From Streptosporangiaceae bacterium (lineage in GTDB: Bacteria > Actinomycetota > Actinomycetes > Streptosporangiales > Streptosporangiaceae), in NCBI GenBank assembly GCA_030041195.1, contig JASHOI010000713.1, forward strand, positions 1-5,670: a DNA stretch of 5,670 nucleotides. Reading direction: 5' to 3'. The notes under the pieces are model-generated. The model did not search any database, was not told where the DNA came from, and was given only the letters and a program-made list of their open reading frames with translations. Of this stretch, positions 1 to 4,683 are shown one piece after another; the stretch's first letter is position 1, and each line of letters starts with the position of its first letter. Position numbers and translations under genes: made by a program.

Positions 1-1203
1 CCGCGCCCATCGCACGGCTATGCCGCGCTGCGGCTGCTGGGCCGGGCGCGCGTGCTGCCGCGCCCGGTCACGATCGGCCTGGCCGGGCCGTTCGCGCGGC
101 CCGCCCGGACGCTGGTGACGCTCGCGGCGATCTTGTTCGGTGCGGTCGCGGTGACGTTCGGCGTGGGCCTGGGCTCGTCGCTGGACCGGGCGGCGACCGA
201 CCTGTCGCTGCCGAACGAGCAGGTGCAGATCGGGCTGCCGGGCATGCTGGCAGCGCAGGGGCTGGCATCCGCGGGGGCGCTGCCATCCGTGCGCGCGCAG
301 CAGGCCTCGGTGACCGCGGCGATCCGCGCCCAGCCCGGCACCCTGCACTACGTCGCCGAGTCCGACGGCCGGGTCGCCGTCGCCGGCATGACGGGAACGG
401 CCGCGGTGACCGCCTTCGGCGGCGACGCGAGCTGGATCGGGTACAGCCTGATCGCCGGGCGCTGGTACGGGGCGGGCGGTGCGGTCGTGAACACCGCCTT
501 CCTCAACGCGACCGGCAAGCAGGTGGGCGGGCAGTTCACGCTCACCGGTGACGGCCGTTCCGAAACGCTGGCGATCACCGGGGAGGTCTTCCATCCAGGC
601 AGCACCGCCGTCGTGCTGACGAACCTGTCCTCGGTCGCGGCGCTCGACCGATCGGGCCTGGACCCGCAGCGGTACGACGTGGGCCTGCGGCCGGGCGTCA
701 ACGTACAAAGATATGAAAACGCGGTCTACGCGAGGCTCGGGCCGGATTACGGCCGGATCGTGACGCGTGGCAGCGGCTTGCTCCCGATCATCAGCGACCT
801 GGTCATCATCCTCACGCTGCTGCTGGTGGTTGCCGCGGGCCTGGGCGTGCTGAACACCGTCGTGCTGATGACCCGGGAACGCGCGCACGACCTCGGCGTG
901 TTCAAGGCGGTCGGCATGACGCCGCTGCAGACGATCGCGATGGTGGTGACCACGGTCGCCGGGACCGGCCTGATCGCGGGCGTGATCGCGGTGCCGGCCG
1001 GGATCGCCCTGCATCACGCGATCTTGCCGATCATGGGCGACGGCGCGCAGACCGGCATCCCCGCGGGCGTCTACGACGTCTACCGCCCGGCGGAACTGGT
1101 GCTGCTGGCGCTGGCCGGCCTGATCATTTCGGTGGTCAGCGCGCTCGCCCCGGCCAGCTGGGCGGCGCGGGCGCGGACGGCGCTCGCGCTGCGCGCCGAG
1201 TAG
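1..1203 (+). CDS. ABC transporter permease, FtsX/MacB type (C-terminal part, 5' truncated by window edge)
   Basis: The frame is open from base 1, so the GTG at 52 is probably internal and the gene begins upstream; 400 residues are visible. In order: a short basic cytoplasmic stretch, a transmembrane helix at about fragment residues 37-57, a large extracytoplasmic domain to about residue 258, then an FtsX domain with helices near nt 790-850, 931-1000 and 1096-1155. Between the second and third helices is the family's cytoplasmic coupling segment, RERAHDLGVFKAVGM (residues 292-306), and the protein ends with the usual Pro-Ala...Ala-Leu-Arg-Ala-Glu tail. This layout matches the second half of the roughly 800-aa duplicated permeases of actinomycetes, which work with a LolD/MacB-type ATPase to move lipids, lipoproteins, peptides or drugs across or out of the membrane. 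The substrate is unknown. The ATPase gene is not in the window and may lie upstream. The next gene is 112 bases away with its own promoter-like patch, so it is probably a separate unit. Confidence 0.9.
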   Translation, partial: PRPSHGYAALRLLGRARVLPRPVTIGLAGPFARPARTLVTLAAILFGAVAVTFGVGLGSSLDRAATDLSLPNEQVQIGLPGMLAAQGLASAGALPSVRAQQASVTAAIRAQPGTLHYVAESDGRVAVAGMTGTAAVTAFGGDASWIGYSLIAGRWYGAGGAVVNTAFLNATGKQVGGQFTLTGDGRSETLAITGEVFHPGSTAVVLTNLSSVAALDRSGLDPQRYDVGLRPGVNVQRYENAVYARLGPDYGRIVTRGSGLLPIISDLVIILTLLLVVAAGLGVLNTVVLMTRERAHDLGVFKAVGMTPLQTIAMVVTTVAGTGLIAGVIAVPAGIALHHAILPIMGDGAQTGIPAGVYDVYRPAELVLLALAGLIISVVSALAPASWAARARTALALRAE

Positions 1204-1249
1204 GTGACGAAACTGGAATCCCGCCAGGCGGCAGGAACCGCCCGCTGAG

Positions 1250-1279
1250 ATGACATGAAAAAGCAGGTCACATTACTGT
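1250..1279 (+). promoter_or_regulatory. Possible sigma-70-like promoter for the UGSC operon
   Basis: ATGACA at 1250-1255 (5 of 6 to TTGACA) and TACTGT at 1274-1279 (weak, 3 of 6 to TATAAT) are separated by 18 bases in the only AT-richer patch between the permease and the UGSC gene. Transcription would start near 1286, giving a leader of about 30 bases. The same patch holds TGAC (1251-1254) and GTCA (1267-1270), inverted halves 12 bases apart, which could be an operator half-site pair, though such short halves arise easily by chance. Position supports the call more than the motif match does. Confidence 0.3.
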
Positions 1280-1315
1280 GCCCGTAAAGACGGTTGTCAC
1301 GCATTCGGAGCCGAC

Positions 1316-1870
1316 ATGCCAAATGCGATCCTGGATCCGACCGGCGGGCGCGGACGGGCCCGGGGCCCCGCCCCGGATGGCGGCTCGCTGGCGCCGCGCC
1401 GCAGCGAGCTGGCCGGCGCCAGGGTGGGCCTGCTGGTGAACACCAAGCAGAACGCCGACATCTTCCTCGAGGAGGTCGGCAGGCTCCTGGTCGAGCGGCA
1501 CGGCGCGGCCGGCGTGCTGGCCCGCACCAAGCTGGCTTTTGCCCAGCCAGCGCCGGAGGAGCTGGTCAAGGAGCTCACGGCCGAGTGCGACGTGGTGATC
1601 ACCGGCATCGGCGACTGCGGCTCCTGCAGCGCCTCGGCGGTCACCGACGGCGTGACGCTGGAGGCCCGCGGCATACCCACGGCGGTGATCTGCAGCGACG
1701 CGTTCCGCGGCAGTGCCGACGCGATCGCCGAACTGCGCGGCGCGCCGGGTTACCAGTACGCGACCACGCCGCATCCGGTCGCCGTGCTCACGCCCGGCCA
1801 GGTGCGGCAGCGGGCCATGGCCGTGCTGCCCGACGTGGTGGCGCTGCTGGTCTCGGCGGGCCCGGCCTGA
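1316..1870 (+). CDS. UGSC-family (seleno)protein homologue, cysteine form
   Basis: This 184-aa protein carries the segment GIGDCGSCSASA with Cys101 and Cys104. The UGSC-containing family is known from bacterial selenoproteome surveys, where the first of these positions can be selenocysteine. Here that codon is plain TGC (1616-1618), so no Sec machinery is needed. A Rossmann-like pattern is suggested by the hydrophobic strand ARVGLLVNTKQNA (35-47), the strand CDVVITGIG just before the Cys pair, and GIPTAVICSDAF after it. The biochemical role of the family is unproven; a thiol-based redox or reductive reaction is inferred from the Cys/Sec motif. Residues 5-31 are Gly/Arg/Pro-rich and probably disordered. 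ATG 1316 is preceded by GGAG (1307-1310) at 5 bases. The stop overlaps the next start (TGATG), so the two genes are likely translationally coupled and their products may form a complex. Likely cytoplasmic, as no signal peptide or membrane helix is seen. Confidence 0.82.
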   Translation: MPNAILDPTGGRGRARGPAPDGGSLAPRRSELAGARVGLLVNTKQNADIFLEEVGRLLVERHGAAGVLARTKLAFAQPAPEELVKELTAECDVVITGIGDCGSCSASAVTDGVTLEARGIPTAVICSDAFRGSADAIAELRGAPGYQYATTPHPVAVLTPGQVRQRAMAVLPDVVALLVSAGPA

Positions 1871-3000
1871 TGACGGCGTCCCCCGTCCTCGATCCCGACC
1901 TCGCACAGCAGGCCATCGAGTACTGCTTCGAACAGGACTGGTCGGACGGGCTGCCGCTGGTCCCGGTCTCGCAGCCGCTGCTGGACCGGTTCCTGGCCCA
2001 GACCAGCCGCGGCGCCACGGAGCTCATCGGCTCGCTCGAGCAGGTCGGCCGGGACTGCACGGTCGAGCTTGCCGCGATCAACGCGGCCATGGCCGGGTGC
2101 AAGCCGGAGTACTTCCCGGTCGTGCTCGCCGCGTTCGACGCGCTCATGCTGGAGCGCGCGGCGCGCGGCGGCGGCTTCCAGAGCACCAGCGGGCCAGCGC
2201 CGCTGATCGTCGTGAACGGCCCGGTGCGCGCGGCGCTGGGTTTCAACGGCGGCGGCGGGGCCTTCGGACCGGGATTCCGCCCGAACGCGACGGTCGCGCG
2301 CGCGATTGGCCTGATCGTGCGCAACGTGTTCGGCATCAGGCCGCACGTGCTCGAGCAGGCGACCCAGGGCATCCCGGGCCGGTGGTCGATCTGCCTGGCC
2401 GAGAACGAAGAGGAGAGCCCGTGGCAGCCGCTGTCGGTCGAGGCCGGGCAGCCCGAGGGAGCCAGCGCCGTGTCGGCCACGCTGACCCGCACGTGCGAGT
2501 TCGTGGACAACCGGCACACCCAGGACCCGGAACAGGTGCTGTGGGACTTCGCCGACACGATCTCCCGCACCGGGGCGCTGATCTTCCGTGACACCTCGGC
2601 CGGGGTGGTCTTCTGTCCCGAGCACGCGCAACTGCTGGCCGGGGCCGGGTTCAGCAAGGCCGACGTGCAGGACTGGCTGATCGAGAACTGCGGCCGCGGC
2701 GCGGCCGACCTGCGGCGGGCGGGCAAGGACGGGGTCAGCGAGAACAACGTCCGGTTCGCCGCGGCGGCCGAGCCCGATGACTCCGGCTTCTCGCGGATCC
2801 TGCCGTCGCGGCAGGCGGTCCCGGTGGTCGTGGCCGGGGCGAGGAACGCCGCGATCTCCATGGTCGTGCGCGTCTTCGGCCTCTGGTCCGGCCGCGCCGT
2901 GGCCGTGGAACCGTCCGCGGCGCCCGCCACGGCCGGCGCCGAGCCCGCCACCCCGGTGGCACCCGCCACGCCCGGCGCCGAGCCAGCCACGGCTCGGTGA
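1870..3000 (+). CDS. Conserved partner protein of the UGSC gene, function unknown
   Basis: This 376-aa protein begins at ATG 1870, sharing one base with the UGSC stop codon; the open frame extends further 5' but would overlap the whole UGSC gene, so this start is preferred. Conserved-looking blocks are AMAGCKPEYFPVV (73-85, with Cys77), VVNGPV (114-119), GPGFRPNATVARAI (133-146), AENEEESPW (177-185) and FCPEHAQLLAGAGFSKADV (248-266). From memory, these blocks belong to a widespread uncharacterised bacterial family, but I cannot name an enzymatic activity. Cysteines occur at 19, 63, 77, 175, 209, 249 and 274; Cys77 sits in the most motif-like context. No signal peptide or membrane helix is evident, so it is probably cytoplasmic. 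The last 30 or so residues are a Pro/Ala/Thr-rich repeat that is unlikely to be part of the folded domain. The overlap with the UGSC gene suggests a two-subunit assembly made in fixed ratio. Confidence 0.8.
   Translation: MTASPVLDPDLAQQAIEYCFEQDWSDGLPLVPVSQPLLDRFLAQTSRGATELIGSLEQVGRDCTVELAAINAAMAGCKPEYFPVVLAAFDALMLERAARGGGFQSTSGPAPLIVVNGPVRAALGFNGGGGAFGPGFRPNATVARAIGLIVRNVFGIRPHVLEQATQGIPGRWSICLAENEEESPWQPLSVEAGQPEGASAVSATLTRTCEFVDNRHTQDPEQVLWDFADTISRTGALIFRDTSAGVVFCPEHAQLLAGAGFSKADVQDWLIENCGRGAADLRRAGKDGVSENNVRFAAAAEPDDSGFSRILPSRQAVPVVVAGARNAAISMVVRVFGLWSGRAVAVEPSAAPATAGAEPATPVAPATPGAEPATAR
2923..2990 (+). repeat. 39-base-period direct repeat encoding a Pro/Ala/Thr-rich tail
   Basis: Two 29-base copies (2923-2951 and 2962-2990) differ at two positions and are offset by 39 bases, a multiple of three, so the reading frame is kept. 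They encode related APATxGAEPAT segments at the extreme C terminus of the UGSC partner protein. The tail is low complexity and probably disordered; copy number may vary between strains through slippage. Confidence 0.8.
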
Positions 3001-3028
3001 CCCGGTACCCGCTGAGAGGACCGGAGAG

Positions 3029-3283
3029 ATGACCACCGCCGATGCCGAACGCCTCCAGGCCCTGCGGTCATCGCTGGCCGCCGACGGTTATTTCCTCGAG
3101 CTGACCGAACAGGGCGGGAGGATTGGGGCGATTATCACCGCCGGTCCGGGGACATGCGAGGACTGCCTGGTGCCAAAAGACCTTATGCGCGCGATACTGG
3201 GTCAGGCGCTTGGCGTCGACGGGGAGACGATAGACCTCAGCTACCCCCGCGAAGCCGGCAGTGACCGGGGACGGCCTTCGTGA
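3029..3283 (+). CDS. Small Cys-X-X-Cys protein, NifU-C-like arrangement
   Basis: This 84-aa cytoplasmic protein starts at ATG 3029, with a purine-rich GAGAGGA (3014-3020) 8 bases upstream as ribosome binding site; no other start is in frame close by. A predicted N-terminal helix (residues 4-19) leads to two short strands (21-38), then TCEDCLVPKDLM with Cys43 and Cys46, followed by an amphipathic helix to about residue 62. A strand pair ending in a CxxC that caps a helix recalls the C-terminal NifU/Fe-S scaffold or thioredoxin-type redox knuckles, but the Leu-Val-Pro-Lys that follows is not the classical NifU sequence, so this is resemblance rather than assignment. It lies 28 bases after the UGSC partner and is probably co-transcribed. 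An electron-carrying, metal-binding or thiol-relay role for the UGSC pair is inferred. The last 10 or so residues are charged and probably flexible. Confidence 0.75.
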   Translation: MTTADAERLQALRSSLAADGYFLELTEQGGRIGAIITAGPGTCEDCLVPKDLMRAILGQALGVDGETIDLSYPREAGSDRGRPS

Positions 3284-3307
3284 CGCTGTCCTCGCGCTGC
3301 ACCCAAG

Positions 3308-3394
3308 CCCCGGGCCCGGCGGCGTCCCCCCCACCTCCGGGCCCGGGCTACGCCCCGCGCGGCCCCGCGCGCCGCCCGTCTCCGGGTCCGGGCC
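3308..3394 (+). repeat. CCGGG(C/T)CCGGG-type repeats in a C-rich spacer
   Basis: The 196-base stretch 3284-3479 between the CxxC gene and the oxidoreductase shows no convincing gene. It is strongly C-rich on the + strand, including a run of seven C (3326-3332). A CCGGGYCCGG-type motif occurs at 3310-3319, 3337-3347 and 3382-3392 at irregular spacing, with a partial CCCGGGCC around 3433-3440. The frame continuous with the downstream gene would encode only a Pro-rich stretch with no domain character. Confidence 0.65.
3309..3347 (+). terminator. Strong GC hairpin after the UGSC operon (terminator, attenuator or processing site)
   Basis: CCCGGGCCCGG (3309-3319) and CCGGGCCCGGG (3337-3347) are perfect 11-base complements with a 17-base loop, beginning 26 bases after the stop of the CxxC gene. 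Every pair is G-C, so the RNA hairpin should be very stable. No U-tract follows, as is common for actinomycete terminators. It could end the three-gene transcript, reduce read-through into the oxidoreductase gene, or protect the 3' end of the message. Each arm is also close to self-complementary, so other pairings are possible. Confidence 0.45.
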
Positions 3395-3467
3395 ACCCCG
3401 CTGCGCTGGCCCGCATCCTCCCTGCCCCAGCGCCCGGGCCGCCCCGGACGCCACAACCCGGTGTCGG

Positions 3468-3473
3468 AAGGAG
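3468..3473 (+). promoter_or_regulatory. Ribosome binding site fixing the oxidoreductase start
   Basis: AAGGAG lies 6 bases before ATG 3480, a near-ideal Shine-Dalgarno sequence. It selects this start over GTG 3261, which is in the same frame but inside the preceding gene and without an upstream site. Confidence 0.85.
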
Positions 3474-3479
3474 ATCGGA

Positions 3480-4424
3480 ATGCGGCTTCGGGTGCTGATG
3501 GAGCCGCGCCGCGGCGCGACCTACGAGCAGATACTCGCGCTGGCGCGAACCACGGAGGAGGCGGGGTTTGACGCCTTCTTCCGCTCCGATCACTACCTCG
3601 GCATAGACGCGGGCGACCCGTCCTACCTGCCGACCGATTCCTGGACCACGCTGGCCGGCCTGGCGCTGCAGACCAGCCGCGTCCGCCTCGGGACGCTGAT
3701 GACCGCGTCGACGTTCCGGCTGCCCGGGCCGCTCGCCATCGCCGTGGCCACGGTGCACGCGATGAGCGGTGGCCGGGTCGAGCTCGGCATCGGGGCCGCC
3801 TGGTACGAGCGGGAGCACCGGTCGTTCGGGATCCCGTTCCCGCCGACCGGGGAGCGGTTCGGCCGGCTCGAGGAGCAGCTGACCGTGATCACCGGGCTGT
3901 GGTCAACACCGCCGGGGGAGCGGTTCAGCTTCGCTGGCAAGCACTACCAGATCGACGAGTGCGCGAACTTCCCCGATGTCGGCCCGAACGCGTCGTCCCC
4001 CTCGTCCAGCGTCCGGCCGCGGATCATCATCGGGGGCGTCGGGCCGCGGCGGACCCCGGCGCTCGCGGCCAGGTTCGCCGACGAGTTCAACTGCGGGCTG
4101 GGCAGCGACGAGGCCGAGCGGTTCGCCAACTTCCGGCGCATCTGCGCCGGGCAGGGCCGGGATCCCGGCACCGTGCGGCTGTCGACCACGCTGCCGGTGT
4201 GCTGCGGGCTGCGGCGCGAAGAGGCGTCACGGCGGGCCGAGTCGCTCGGCGAGCCGGGAGCGCGGCTGCTGAGCCAGGGAGTCGTCGGCACCCCTGCCGA
4301 CGTGCTCGGGCGCCTGGAGAAGTTCGCGGCGTTCGGCGTGGAAACCGTGTACTTCCATCTTTACGACGCCCTGGACCTCGACCACGTGCGGCTGCTCGGC
4401 CAGGAGGTCGTGGCGCACGCCTGA
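3480..4424 (+). CDS. LLM-class F420-dependent oxidoreductase, Rv1855c-like
   Basis: This 314-aa protein is a luciferase-like (alpha/beta)8-barrel oxidoreductase, expected to use reduced or oxidised coenzyme F420 for hydride transfer to an unidentified organic substrate in the cytoplasm. Family signatures are the N-terminal strand plus GATYEQILALARTTEEAGF (12-30), FFRSDHYLG (33-41), TLAGLALQTSRVRLGTLMTA (57-76), RLPGPLAIA (80-88), SGGRVELGIGAAWYEREH (96-113) and the late RIIIGGVGPRRTPALAARFA (181-200). The combination of FRSDHY, GIPFPP and IIIGG with a following RTPALAAR segment is characteristic of the Rv1855c group, as recalled. Length is normal. The loop at about residues 160-180 (Ser/Pro/Asn-rich) looks some residues longer than in typical members. 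The gene lies 196 bases after the CxxC gene, behind a strong hairpin, so it is either a distal operon member with reduced expression or a separate unit. Confidence 0.92.
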   Translation: MRLRVLMEPRRGATYEQILALARTTEEAGFDAFFRSDHYLGIDAGDPSYLPTDSWTTLAGLALQTSRVRLGTLMTASTFRLPGPLAIAVATVHAMSGGRVELGIGAAWYEREHRSFGIPFPPTGERFGRLEEQLTVITGLWSTPPGERFSFAGKHYQIDECANFPDVGPNASSPSSSVRPRIIIGGVGPRRTPALAARFADEFNCGLGSDEAERFANFRRICAGQGRDPGTVRLSTTLPVCCGLRREEASRRAESLGEPGARLLSQGVVGTPADVLGRLEKFAAFGVETVYFHLYDALDLDHVRLLGQEVVAHA

Positions 4425-4463
4425 CCCCGGCCGCCGCGCCGCCGGAATGCACGTTTGGGTTAT

Positions 4464-4504
4464 TGGGGAATCCTGTCAGTCGTATTGACTGACAGGATTC
4501 CCCA
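4464..4504 (+). repeat. Perfect 18-bp inverted repeat with 5-base loop
   Basis: TGGGGAATCCTGTCAGTC (4464-4481) pairs perfectly with 4487-4504 around the loop GTATT, beginning 40 bases after the oxidoreductase stop codon. In RNA it makes a long hairpin that could terminate the oxidoreductase transcript from either direction, although no U-tract follows. As DNA, the symmetrical CTGTCAGTC/GACTGACAG core could instead be a dimeric regulator's operator or the terminus of a small non-coding repeat element. The sequence is noticeably less GC-rich than its surroundings. Confidence 0.9.
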
Positions 4505-4524
4505 CTCTGACAGGATTCCCCACT
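4489..4524 (+). repeat. Two exact tandem 18-base direct repeats
   Basis: CTGACAGGATTCCCCACT is present twice with no gap (4489-4506 and 4507-4524). The first copy is also the right arm of the preceding perfect hairpin, so the 16-base core CTGACAGGATTCCCCA occurs three times in about 60 bases: once inverted and twice direct. Iterated identical units like this suggest binding sites for a protein, or slippage or duplication at a hairpin. Confidence 0.92.
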
Positions 4525-4528
4525 AATT

Positions 4529-4563
4529 GGCCGGCGCTCTAGCTCGTCAGCCAATCGCCGGCC
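4529..4563 (+). repeat. 8-bp inverted repeat GGCCGGCG/CGCCGGCC
   Basis: GGCCGGCG (4529-4536) is perfectly complementary to CGCCGGCC (4556-4563) across 19 bases. Overlapping halves ATTGG (4526-4530) and CCAAT (4551-4555) can pair alternatively. This is the second hairpin-capable element in the same spacer. It may simply reflect GC richness, but the position between two other inverted repeats is notable. Confidence 0.6.
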
Positions 4564-4567
4564 TCTG

Positions 4568-4590
4568 CCATCTGGGGAAACCCCAAATGG
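4568..4590 (+). repeat. 10-base imperfect inverted repeat (9 of 10 pairs), AAA loop
   Basis: CCATCTGGGG (4568-4577) and CCCCAAATGG (4581-4590) pair with a single C-A mismatch around AAA. It is a compact hairpin with TGGGG/CCCCA ends resembling the end of the larger 18-bp repeat upstream. It lies about 95 bases before the zinc-ribbon gene and could be an operator or leader structure for it. Function is unknown. Confidence 0.65.
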
Positions 4591-4673
4591 AGGAGATGAA
4601 TTTACGGCAGAATTCCTGCGGCAAATGCGGCTGGCTGATGGCAGCCGTTGACTTGGCTAGCGCGCTCAGAGCC

Positions 4674-4678
4674 GGGAG
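4674..4678 (+). promoter_or_regulatory. Ribosome binding site choosing ATG 4684
   Basis: GGGAG ends 5 bases before ATG 4684. The alternative in-frame TTG at 4648 has no comparable site and would put 12 residues ahead of a zinc ribbon that normally begins almost at the initiator methionine. Confidence 0.75.
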
Positions 4679-4683
4679 CGAGG

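Noticed and set aside
1227..1242. GGCGG/CCGCC hairpin after the permease as a terminator
   Set aside because: The stem is only 5 bp with a 6-base loop and no U-tract, which is expected by chance at this GC content.
1294..1869. 5' extension of the UGSC-partner frame back to 1294
   Set aside because: The translation there is Arg/Ala/Gly-rich shadow sequence across the whole UGSC gene; ATG 1870 gives a normal protein with the coupled TGATG junction.
1750..3071. Long reverse-strand open frames over the UGSC partner gene (over 420 codons)
   Set aside because: They are GC-driven antisense shadows: composition is Arg/Gly/Ala/Pro-rich, no motifs are visible, and both overlap the well-supported forward genes.
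3261..3479. N-terminal extension of the F420 oxidoreductase from GTG 3261 (73 extra residues)
   Set aside because: The extension is Pro-rich low complexity, starts inside the preceding gene without a ribosome site, and the ATG at 3480 has an excellent site and matches where family members begin.
3899..4492. Overlapping forward open frame across the oxidoreductase 3' end
   Set aside because: Its Arg/Ala-rich translation is a frame-shifted reading of the LLM gene with no domain features.
4464..4524. CRISPR array
   Set aside because: The repeats are directly abutting with no spacers, only two direct copies exist, and no cas genes are in the window.
4648..4653. TTGACT as a -35 box for the zinc-ribbon gene
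   Set aside because: At 16-18 bases downstream the sequence is GC-rich (around gccggg) with no -10 resemblance.
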